DNA from: Clostridiales bacterium
GTDB taxonomy: Bacteria > Bacillota > Clostridia > Oscillospirales > Oscillospiraceae
DNA: 5,743 nt
NCBI GenBank assembly: GCA_017577345.1
Contig: PITX01000092.1
Span: forward strand, 1 to 5,743
Direction of reading: 5' to 3'
The notes beneath the pieces were generated by a model. That model was given only the letters and a program-made list of their open reading frames with translations, searched no databases and had not been told where the DNA came from. The position numbers and the translations under genes are program-made. This document shows, in pieces, positions 1 through 5,227 of this stretch (position 1 is its first letter; each line of letters starts with the position of its first letter).

Positions 1-225
1 GAGTTGGGACCCTCGGGTATCCGCGTCAACTGCGTCTCTCCCGGCATCATTCTGACCGACATGACCGCCTGCGTCGGCAGTCAAGTGCTTTCCGCGCTTG
101 CCGAGCAGACTCCGCTCGGCAGAAACGGTACGCCGGAGGATGTCGCCTCTGCTCTGCTGTATCTGGCAAAGGCGGAGTATATCACCGGACAGATTTTGCC
201 GGTCAACGGGGGCTTTGTGGTATGA
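1..225 (+). CDS. SDR-family oxidoreductase, C-terminal 74 residues (5' truncated)
   Basis: This is the 3' end of a short-chain dehydrogenase/reductase, a cytoplasmic NAD(P)H-dependent enzyme on a Rossmann fold. The reading frame is open from base 1 and ends at TGA 223-225, so the start, the TGxxxGxG cofactor site and the catalytic Ser-Tyr-Lys lie outside the window. What remains is typical of the family: the GIRVNCVSPG segment (the N-x-x-x-PG strand and turn after the active site), a TPLGR..TPEDVA helix region, and the C-terminal ITGQILPVNGGF signature that closes the tetramer core. FabG-like reductases and the elongation factor P 5-aminopentanone reductase (YmfI type) both end this way. The ELGPSGIRVNC opening slightly favours the YmfI-like group, but the substrate cannot be settled from 74 residues. 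No terminator hairpin is visible after the stop, so some readthrough into the next cluster is possible. Confidence 0.9.
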   Translation, partial: ELGPSGIRVNCVSPGIILTDMTACVGSQVLSALAEQTPLGRNGTPEDVASALLYLAKAEYITGQILPVNGGFVV

Positions 226-303
226 CAGAGGATGCTCCACAAGATATGGGTGCAAGCCAAATTTTTATGCCGAAATTCTCTGTTTTTCATCATCCCGGAT
301 CGC

Positions 304-332
304 TTGCCCTGCAACGGCGTGTATGTTATAAT
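304..332 (+). promoter_or_regulatory. sigma-A promoter with extended -10, upstream of the dnaD-like cluster
   Basis: A -35-like TTGCCC (304-309, 4 of 6 to consensus) is followed after exactly 17 bases by a perfect TATAAT (327-332). The -10 is preceded by TGT at 324-326, an extended TGn element that compensates for the weak -35. Transcription would start near 339, leaving a leader of about 30 bases before ATG 369. This supports ATG 369 as the real start of the dnaD-like gene, because the upstream in-frame ATG at 222 would lie outside this transcript. Confidence 0.8.
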
Positions 333-351
333 ACTTGTTACGATAAAGATA

Positions 352-358
352 AAGGGAG
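352..358 (+). promoter_or_regulatory. ribosome binding site deciding the dnaD-like start
   Basis: The purine-rich AAGGGAG at 352-358 sits 10 bases before ATG 369. It is the only good Shine-Dalgarno match between the promoter and the first conserved residues. It is slightly far from the start codon but in a usable range. The rival ATG at 222 has only a GGGGG run about 9 bases upstream. Confidence 0.65.
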
Positions 359-368
359 AAACGGTATC

Positions 369-1268
369 ATGCAAGGCGTCGTTCTGACAAGTGAAGAACT
401 GCGGAAGCTGCTTTCCTGCGGCTGTCCGGACGCGGTGACGCTGTACCTCTACCGCAAGGCGGAGCTGCCGCTGGAAACCGCACTGGATGCACTGCATTTT
501 ACTGTGAAACAGATGGTCGGCGCAACGGACTGCCTGCGTCAACTCGGGCTGTGGGAAAGCTCCGTAAAGTCGGCTTCCCTGCCGGAGCGTCCTGTCTATT
601 CCGATGCCGATTTGAACCGTGCTCTGCGCAGTGTGAGATTCAAAAAGCTGGTCGGTGAGGCACAGAGGCTGCTCGGACGCACAATTTCCACGGAGGAATT
701 AAAAACGCTGCTCGGATTTTCCGAATATCTGCGGCTGCCTGCCGATGTCATCGGGCTTCTGCTTTCTTACTGCGTGGAGCGCAGTCGCCGCAGAGGTGTC
801 CGACCGCCCTCCATTCACACGATCGAAAAAGAAGCGTACCGCTGGTCGGATGAAAACATCGACACACTGGAAACCGCCAGCTTCTATGTCCAGTCCCAAC
901 TGGAGGTACATACCCGTATCCGGCAGCTTCGTCTGCACATGCAGATCGACCATCGCCGTCTGACTGCCTCAGAGGAGCAGTATCTGGCAAGTTGGATCCA
1001 GATGGGCTTCCCCGACCGGTCAATTCACATGGCGTATGAGCGTACCTGTGAAAAGACAGGCGGCCTGCGCTGGGCGTACATGAACTCGATTCTGAAAAGC
1101 TGGCACGAAAAAAATCTGCACACGCCGCAGGAAATCACCCTCGGCGACATTGCCCCCGCACAGCAATCTCACCGCAAAAATGACGCCTATCAGCATCACG
1201 GCGATGCACTGACGCCGCTGGCAAAGAAAGCGGTGCAGGATGCGCTTGCCGAAGGGCAGGAGGACTGA
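369..1268 (+). CDS. DnaD-domain replication initiation/primosome protein (DnaD/DnaB_2 family)
   Basis: This is a 299-residue protein of the DnaD/DnaB family, which in Firmicutes helps remodel DNA and recruit the replicative helicase at oriC and at stalled forks. Residues 1-65 look like the winged-helix-type N-terminal region (LTSEELRKLL at 6-15). Two DnaD C-terminal (DDBH2/DnaB_2) modules seem to follow. The first, about 88-176, carries LLSYCVERS (131-139) and an IEKEAYRW helix ending at Trp159. The second, about 184-252, carries the family's YxxxIxxxW motif as Tyr237, Ile241, Trp245. The tail (265-299) is polar and probably disordered. ATG 369 was chosen for its RBS, the promoter at 304-332, and because the 49 extra residues from ATG 222 look non-homologous. 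The gene ends 2 bases before the DnaC-like gene, a classical partnership. It could equally be named a DnaD-like or DnaB-like primosome protein; which orthologue it is cannot be read from the sequence alone. Confidence 0.88.
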   Translation: MQGVVLTSEELRKLLSCGCPDAVTLYLYRKAELPLETALDALHFTVKQMVGATDCLRQLGLWESSVKSASLPERPVYSDADLNRALRSVRFKKLVGEAQRLLGRTISTEELKTLLGFSEYLRLPADVIGLLLSYCVERSRRRGVRPPSIHTIEKEAYRWSDENIDTLETASFYVQSQLEVHTRIRQLRLHMQIDHRRLTASEEQYLASWIQMGFPDRSIHMAYERTCEKTGGLRWAYMNSILKSWHEKNLHTPQEITLGDIAPAQQSHRKNDAYQHHGDALTPLAKKAVQDALAEGQED

Positions 1269-1270
1269 AG

Positions 1271-2248
1271 ATGGCATACAGTGAACAGATTCTGCGCCGC
1301 GCCAGAGAGCGTCTGGAGCAGGCAAAGGCAGAGCGCGAACGCGAAAACGATGCGCACAGGAATGCTGCCTATGCACGCTATCCGCGCCTTGCGGAAATCG
1401 ACCGTGAGCTGCGCCTGACAATGACGCAGCTGATGACGACCGCATTACGGCAGGGTGAAGACCCGACGCAGGCGATCGCGCAGATCCGCGAAAAAAATCT
1501 CGCTCTGCAGCGCGAGCGTGAATGGATCCTTGAGGCAGGCGAATTTGAAGAAGGCTATCTCGATGAGACACCGGTCTGCGCCAAATGCAGCGGCAGCGGC
1601 TATGTTGGCGCGCAGATGTGCTCTTGCCTGCGCGAGCTGTGCCGTCAGGAGCAGAAAAAGGAGCTGACTTCTCTGCTCGGCAGCGGTCGGGAAACCTTTG
1701 ATTCCTTCCGCCTCGATGTCTATCCCGACACCTATGATCCGAAGCTCGGCACCTCACCGCGTCAGCTGATGAAATCCAATTTCAATATCTGCCGGAAATA
1801 TGCGCAGAGCTTCGGCGTGGGAAGCGGCAGTCTGCTCTTCTCCGGTGCGACCGGTCTCGGGAAAACATTTCTCTCCGCCTGCATTGCCCGTCAGGTCGCT
1901 GACCGCGGCTGCAGCGTCGTCTACGATACGGCAATTCGCCTGTTTTCCGATTTTGAAGCAGAGAAATTCGGTGCCTCGCAGGAGGAAAACCGCGGCAGAA
2001 GCCGGAAATATCTCGACTGTGACCTGCTGATCATTGATGACCTCGGAACGGAAATGACAACGCAGTTTACAATTTCCGCGCTCTACCATCTGCTCAACAC
2101 CCGTATGATGGAAAACCGTGCCACCATCATCTCGACCAACCTTGCGGACAATGAGATCGAAAACCGCTACAATCCGCAGATCGCGTCGCGTATCATCGGC
2201 ACATTCCGTCTTGTGCAGTTCATCGGCGAGGATATTCGCCGCAGATAG
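1271..2248 (+). CDS. DnaC/DnaI-like AAA+ ATPase, probable replicative helicase loader
   Basis: This is a 325-residue AAA+ protein of the DnaC/IstB/DnaI group, likely loading the ring helicase onto DNA together with the DnaD-like product encoded 2 bases upstream. Residues 1-90 are very charged and helical, probably a coiled coil. They are followed by a cysteine cluster: Cys103-x2-Cys106-x-G-x-G, then Cys117, Cys119 and Cys124, likely a zinc site comparable to the zinc-binding N-domain of Bacillus DnaI. The ATPase core shows Walker A GATGLGKT (192-199), Walker B LLIIDDLGTE (252-261, Asp256/Asp257), sensor 1 STN (288-290), and SRI (306-308), whose Arg307 is the likely arginine finger. AGGAGG at 1258-1263, inside the upstream gene's end, lies 7 bases before ATG 1271. 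IstB, the transposon ATPase, is the main alternative; the absence of a transposase and the DnaD neighbour argue against it. Confidence 0.92.
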   Translation: MAYSEQILRRARERLEQAKAERERENDAHRNAAYARYPRLAEIDRELRLTMTQLMTTALRQGEDPTQAIAQIREKNLALQREREWILEAGEFEEGYLDETPVCAKCSGSGYVGAQMCSCLRELCRQEQKKELTSLLGSGRETFDSFRLDVYPDTYDPKLGTSPRQLMKSNFNICRKYAQSFGVGSGSLLFSGATGLGKTFLSACIARQVADRGCSVVYDTAIRLFSDFEAEKFGASQEENRGRSRKYLDCDLLIIDDLGTEMTTQFTISALYHLLNTRMMENRATIISTNLADNEIENRYNPQIASRIIGTFRLVQFIGEDIRRR

Positions 2249-2252
2249 GAGG
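2247..2252 (+). promoter_or_regulatory. Shine-Dalgarno AGGAGG overlapping the upstream stop codon
   Basis: A perfect AGGAGG begins inside the TAG stop of the helicase-loader gene (2246-2248) and lies 5 bases before ATG 2258. The overlap suggests that ribosomes ending the loader gene may re-initiate on the flavoprotein gene, giving coupled translation within one transcript. Confidence 0.7.
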
Positions 2253-2257
2253 ATTTT

Positions 2258-2878
2258 ATGAAGGTTTTACTGTTTAACGGCAGCCCCAATGCACACGGCT
2301 GCACCTATACCGCCCTGAATGAAATCGCAAAAACGCTCGTAAAGCATGATATCGAATCCGAAATTTTCCAGATCGGTACAAAACCGGTCTCCGGCTGCAT
2401 CGCCTGCCGCACCTGCAAGAGCGGCAAGCCCTGTGTCTTTGATGACGGCGTCAATGCCCTTGCCGCCCGGCTGGATGAATTTGACGCAATCGTTGTCGGC
2501 GCACCGGTCTATTACTCCGGCCCGAGCGGTCAGTCCACCGCCTTCCTCGACCGTCTGTTTTCCAGCGCGTCTGCCAAGCTGCACGGTAAGCCCGGTGCGG
2601 CAATTGTCTCCTGCCGCAGAGGCGGTGCAAGCGCATCCTATGACCGTCTGAATAAGTATTTTGGCATCAACTCCATGCCGATCGTCACCTCACAGTACTG
2701 GAATCAGGTACACGGCAACACGCCGGAGGAGGTTTTGCAGGACGAAGAGGGTATGCAGACCATGCGCACGCTTGGCGAAAACCTGGCGTGGCTGCTGCGC
2801 TGCATTGAAGCAGGCAAAGCCGCCGGTGTCCTCGCACCCTCCTATGAGCCCGGCATCCGCACAAACTTCATCCGATAA
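2258..2878 (+). CDS. NADPH-dependent FMN reductase / iron-sulfur flavoprotein-like (flavodoxin fold)
   Basis: This is a 206-residue cytoplasmic flavoprotein of the NADPH-dependent FMN reductase superfamily (flavodoxin-like fold). The N-terminal strand and phosphate loop read MKVLLFNGSPNAHGCTYTAL (1-20), with GSP at 8-10 and the Thr/Ser-rich FMN phosphate-binding loop. DAIVVGAPVYYSGPSGQ (76-92) is the second FMN-contacting loop. Between them lies a compact cysteine motif, Cys47-x2-Cys50-x2-Cys53-x5-Cys59, the arrangement used for a [4Fe-4S] cluster in iron-sulfur flavoproteins of the Isf type. The enzyme could thus pass electrons between NAD(P)H or ferredoxin and FMN/quinones, though the physiological substrate is unknown. 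Full length for the family. The gene sits 9 bases after the helicase-loader gene and 15 bases before the DtxR-like regulator, so it probably belongs to their transcript. Whether the cluster is actually assembled is inference. Confidence 0.9.
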   Translation: MKVLLFNGSPNAHGCTYTALNEIAKTLVKHDIESEIFQIGTKPVSGCIACRTCKSGKPCVFDDGVNALAARLDEFDAIVVGAPVYYSGPSGQSTAFLDRLFSSASAKLHGKPGAAIVSCRRGGASASYDRLNKYFGINSMPIVTSQYWNQVHGNTPEEVLQDEEGMQTMRTLGENLAWLLRCIEAGKAAGVLAPSYEPGIRTNFIR

Positions 2879-2893
2879 GCCCGGAGGCTGCAA

Positions 2894-3253
2894 ATGAAAA
2901 TTCATGAATCCGCGGAGAATTATCTGGAGACGATTCTGATTTTGCAAAAACGAAACGGTAAAGTCCGCTCCATTGATATTGCGAACGAATTGAATTTCTC
3001 CAAACCAAGCATCTCAATTGCCATGCGCAATCTGCGTGAAAACGGATATATCCGTGTGGAAAACGGCGGCTACATCACTCTGCTTCCGACCGGTCTGGAG
3101 ATCGCCGAGCGGATGTATGAGCGGCACACGATGCTGACCGGCTGGCTGATCAGCATCGGCGTTTCCGCCGAAACAGCGGAAGAGGACGCCTGCCGTGTGG
3201 AGCATGTCATCAGCGGAGAAACCTTTGAGGCGGTTAAGCGCAAACTGAAATAG
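2894..3253 (+). CDS. DtxR/MntR-family metal-dependent transcriptional regulator
   Basis: This is a 119-residue regulator of the DtxR/MntR family. These are dimeric repressors that bind DNA when loaded with Fe2+ or Mn2+ and control metal uptake. The N-terminal winged helix-turn-helix occupies about 5-72: ESAENYLETI, then VRSIDIANEL (24-33), the recognition helix SKPSISIAMRNL (36-47), and the wing GYITLLPTG (59-67). Residues 75-119 are the dimerization/metal domain, with Arg77-His78 and ACRVEHVIS (99-107). Candidate ligands are His78, Cys100, Glu103 and His104. The Cys matches the DtxR-type position (Cys102), whereas MntR has Glu there. The MntR ligand Asp8 position is Asn9 here. There is no C-terminal SH3-like domain, so the size is MntR-like. 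The RBS GGAGG (2883-2887) lies 6 bases before ATG 2894. It is the last gene of the plus-strand cluster, directly before a strong terminator. Target genes are not evident in the window. Confidence 0.9.
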   Translation: MKIHESAENYLETILILQKRNGKVRSIDIANELNFSKPSISIAMRNLRENGYIRVENGGYITLLPTGLEIAERMYERHTMLTGWLISIGVSAETAEEDACRVEHVISGETFEAVKRKLK

Positions 3254-3257
3254 TATA

Positions 3258-3297
3258 AAATGCCCCGTACAGTCGTGACCGACAGTACGGGGCATTT
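3258..3297. terminator. bidirectional rho-independent terminator between convergent genes
   Basis: A 13-bp perfect inverted repeat (left arm 3258-3270, right arm 3285-3297; AAATGCCCCGTAC and its complement) is extended inward, across one A/A mismatch, by a 3-bp GTC/GAC stem with a 6-base loop. The A-rich left flank and T-rich right flank give a U tract on either strand. It starts 4 bases after the regulator's stop and ends 6 bases before the stop of the minus-strand NTPase/CYTH gene, so it can end transcription from both sides. Confidence 0.92.
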
Positions 3298-3303
3298 GTT
3301 CGT

Positions 3304-4410
3304 CTAAAGAGTCTGCGAAATCGCAAGCTGTCTGTTCTTGTAATCCAAATCACCGGAAACATCACGCAGAACGCTGATCTCCGGCGGCAGCTCCACATGG
3401 TCACTGCCCGCGTAGCGGAACATGATCGCCTTGTCCTCACTGAAAGGATAGACATCAATTTCGAATCGCTGGTCGCGATAGGTGAAGCGGTATTTCATCT
3501 TGTGCACCTGATGCAGTGCAGGATCGCCCTCCATCAGATACTGGATATAATCCTTCTGAGAGATTGGCTTTTCGGTATCCCACTTCGTGCCGTCCGGCAT
3601 CAGATGCTTTTCCGTGTAGAAATAGAGATATTCCATGCCGTTTCTCTGCTGACGCACGCGGCGTTCCACGCCCGGTGCAGTCTCACGCAGATAGGTCTGC
3701 ATCATGTCCAGCGTAGCGGCATTGTAGGTGCTTGCAAGCTGCGCCATGTCGGGCATGGCGATCAGATACTTCTTCTTCTTCGGCATCGGCTCAGGTTCGC
3801 CGACAGCGCGATAGATTTCCTGCAGGGCGCGCTGAATTTTCTCCGCAAAATTCACGGAGTTGTCAATGATCTTGAGATTGGGATGTGCGCTCCATGCGCG
3901 CAGAGTGCGGTCATCCATCTCTCTTGCATATTCCAGCGACTCCGTTCTCGCCGCATTGCCGAGGTTGTAGGCAAATTCCGCGCCCTTGGCGCAGGTAACA
4001 AGGTGCAGCACCATATCGTAATTTGCCAGCACGGAGGCCTCCGTACGACCGTCAAACTTTGCGATGGTCGCGGCAAATTCCTCGTCGGAAATATATGCCT
4101 TATCATCCATCAACGCACGGTCATATATGATTAAAACTCTGTCCTCGGGGACGACCTGTGCCGCGTCAAGTGCCAGCTTTTCCTTGTGGATTTGATCAGC
4201 AATGACAAAATCCTGAAACGCCAGCATCGACATGCAGTTGCCGAACGGCTTGATGCCGAAGCCGGAAATCAGCTCCGTCGCTGTTTCGGGGATCGTGATG
4301 ACGCGCCAGCCGTCCTCCTGCTTGAATTCTTTCAAAATCTGACTGGTCAGCGTCGTCTTGCCCGCGGCAGGACCGCCTGTCAGAACAATCTTGACGATTC
4401 TTTTCTCCAT
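3304..4410 (-). CDS. P-loop NTPase (AAA_28/kinase-like) fused to a CYTH-like domain
   Basis: This is a 368-residue two-domain cytoplasmic protein. Residues 1-205 form a P-loop NTPase of the AAA_28/nucleoside-kinase-like type: Walker A GGPAAGKT (12-19), a Walker B-like strand VLIIYD with Asp97-Arg98 (as in deoxynucleoside and thymidylate kinases), and a lid-like segment with Arg155, Arg163, Arg168 and Arg171. After a Pro/Lys linker (205-214), residues about 212-366 resemble a CYTH domain, the triphosphate-binding tunnel fold of thiamine triphosphatase and class IV adenylate cyclase. Visible elements are RRVRQ (250-254), YFYTEK (263-268), KMKYRF (304-309), FEIDVYPF (316-323) and the end motif YKNRQLA (357-363). 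The first-strand ExExK motif and the late ExE acidic pair are not seen (KKKKYLI and AIMFRYA instead), so phosphohydrolase activity is doubtful. Arabidopsis TTM1/TTM2 have an analogous kinase-CYTH layout. GGAAAGG (4421-4427) lies 10 bases before the ATG. Substrate unknown. Confidence 0.85.
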   Translation of the reverse strand: MEKRIVKIVLTGGPAAGKTTLTSQILKEFKQEDGWRVITIPETATELISGFGIKPFGNCMSMLAFQDFVIADQIHKEKLALDAAQVVPEDRVLIIYDRALMDDKAYISDEEFAATIAKFDGRTEASVLANYDMVLHLVTCAKGAEFAYNLGNAARTESLEYAREMDDRTLRAWSAHPNLKIIDNSVNFAEKIQRALQEIYRAVGEPEPMPKKKKYLIAMPDMAQLASTYNAATLDMMQTYLRETAPGVERRVRQQRNGMEYLYFYTEKHLMPDGTKWDTEKPISQKDYIQYLMEGDPALHQVHKMKYRFTYRDQRFEIDVYPFSEDKAIMFRYAGSDHVELPPEISVLRDVSGDLDYKNRQLAISQTL

Positions 4411-4443
4411 ACTTCACACGCCTTTCCATTGATAAGACACTTT

Positions 4444-4472
4444 ATTTTAGCAGATAGCACAGATGATTTCAA
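4444..4472 (-). promoter_or_regulatory. sigma-A promoter for the NTPase/CYTH gene
   Basis: Read on the minus strand, TTGAAA (4472-4467, 5 of 6 to TTGACA) is followed after 17 bases by TAAAAT (4449-4444), with a TGC extended -10 element directly upstream of it. Transcription would begin near 4437, giving a leader of about 27 bases to ATG 4410. The -35 box begins 7 bases past the stop codon of the HAD gene, so the NTPase/CYTH gene can be expressed independently of the HAD gene. Confidence 0.75.
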
Positions 4473-4478
4473 GTATAA

Positions 4479-5135
4479 TCATTTCTCTGTCAAATATGCT
4501 TTCAGCTCCGCGACCGTCTTGAAATACAGGTCGCAGTTGCTCCGCATGAACTGTTCGATCTGCGGAATGTCGTTTGCCCAGCCTGCCGCGGCAAAGCGAA
4601 CGCCGCACGCTTTCGCCATATCGTAGCCCGGCTTCAGATCGTCCAGAACAAGCAGGTCTTCCGTCTGAAGATGGAAGGTCTCCATGATCTTCTGCAGAGG
4701 ATATGCGCTCGGCTTGCGCTGCTCCACGGGGATTTCCCAGCCGAAGATCATATCCGGCTCCGGCAGTCCGTTTTCTCGATAGTCGCGCAGGATATTCTTC
4801 GACAGCGAATGAGAAACGACGCACAACAGTCCGCCCGCATTCTTCTGCTCCCACAAAATCTCACGCATTCCCTCGTATGCCTGCGGCACATGGCTCTGCA
4901 CATAGGCATCCCAGAAACGATGCTCCTCCTGAAGCATTGCCTCATCCATGCCGATCTCATCACGGAAGAGTTCCAGCGTGCCGGGGGAGAAATTTTTAAG
5001 GAAATAATCCTCAAGCGTATAGTGGATCTGCGGGTAATGGATCGCCATAAATTCGCAAAAGCAAGGAAAATGCACCGTTGCCGTGCTGTTGACAACGGTA
5101 TCGTCATGATCGACGACCAGACAGGGAAATTTCAT
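4479..5135 (-). CDS. HAD-family hydrolase (phosphatase-like)
   Basis: This is a 218-residue haloacid dehalogenase superfamily enzyme, probably a small-molecule phosphatase of the phosphoglycolate phosphatase-like class (C1 cap). Motif I is VVDHDDTV, with Asp9 the nucleophile and Asp11 the acid/base; Asp12 stands where Gly is usual (DxDGT). A helical cap follows (about 16-85). Motif II is VVSHS with Ser108, motif III is Lys141 in QRKPSAYPL, and motif IV is LLVLDDLKPG with Asp165/Asp166 for Mg2+. All catalytic positions are present, so it should be active. The substrate cannot be deduced. GGAGG (5146-5142) lies 6 bases before ATG 5135, and an extended -10 promoter lies just upstream. No terminator is visible in the 68 bases to the NTPase/CYTH gene, so the two could be partly co-transcribed in addition to the second gene's own promoter. 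Confidence 0.88.
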   Translation of the reverse strand: MKFPCLVVDHDDTVVNSTATVHFPCFCEFMAIHYPQIHYTLEDYFLKNFSPGTLELFRDEIGMDEAMLQEEHRFWDAYVQSHVPQAYEGMREILWEQKNAGGLLCVVSHSLSKNILRDYRENGLPEPDMIFGWEIPVEQRKPSAYPLQKIMETFHLQTEDLLVLDDLKPGYDMAKACGVRFAAAGWANDIPQIEQFMRSNCDLYFKTVAELKAYLTEK

Positions 5136-5162
5136 AATATGCCTCCGGTGATTTCTTTCTTC

Positions 5163-5190
5163 ATTATATCAAAAATCGAAAGAAAAGCAA
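5163..5190 (-). promoter_or_regulatory. sigma-A promoter with extended -10 for the HAD gene
   Basis: On the minus strand a perfect TATAAT (5168-5163) is preceded by TGA (an extended -10), and TTGCTT (5190-5185, 3 of 6 to consensus) lies 16 bases upstream. Transcription would begin near 5156, about 20 bases before ATG 5135 and just upstream of GGAGG. The -35 region falls in the T-rich stretch following the terminator hairpin of the preceding gene. Confidence 0.7.
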
Positions 5191-5191
5191 G

Positions 5192-5221
5192 AAAAAGGCG
5201 CGGCATTCGCCGTGCCTTTTT
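5192..5221 (-). terminator. rho-independent terminator after the DUF2087 gene
   Basis: A hairpin with 13-base arms (5192-5204 and 5209-5221), one internal A/C mismatch when read on the minus strand, a four-base GAAT loop, and a TTTTTCTTGCTTTTC tail on the minus strand. It begins 6 bases after the DUF2087 gene stop (5228), so it ends the transcript coming from the adenine deaminase-like gene. The A/T-rich flanks could allow weaker action on the other strand, where no gene needs it. Confidence 0.88.
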
Positions 5222-5227
5222 CGATGT

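Noticed and set aside
226..303. Terminator for the SDR gene
   Set aside because: Short T runs are present near 271 and 294, but no stable GC-rich stem precedes them, so no terminator is called.
321..334. Imperfect palindrome over the -10 box as a repressor operator
   Set aside because: Only 10 of 14 bases are symmetric, and most of that follows from the self-complementary TATA core; no second copy was seen elsewhere.
81..542. 153-codon open frame on the minus strand over the SDR end and dnaD-like start
   Set aside because: It crosses the promoter and two genes with clear homology on the other strand and has no recognisable motif.
1020..1757. 245-codon open frame on the minus strand opposite the dnaD-like and helicase-loader genes
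   Set aside because: It is antisense to two well-supported genes, is rich in Arg, Ser, Ala and Cys as expected from a reverse shadow of GC-rich coding DNA, and shows no family motif.
1271..2248. IstB-type transposon ATPase
   Set aside because: No transposase, terminal inverted repeats or target duplication are visible, and the gene pairs with a DnaD-like gene in a replication context.
3397..4134. 245-codon open frame on the plus strand opposite the NTPase/CYTH gene
   Set aside because: The opposite strand encodes a protein with Walker A and CYTH motifs; this frame has no recognisable domain and a shadow-like His/Leu/Arg composition.
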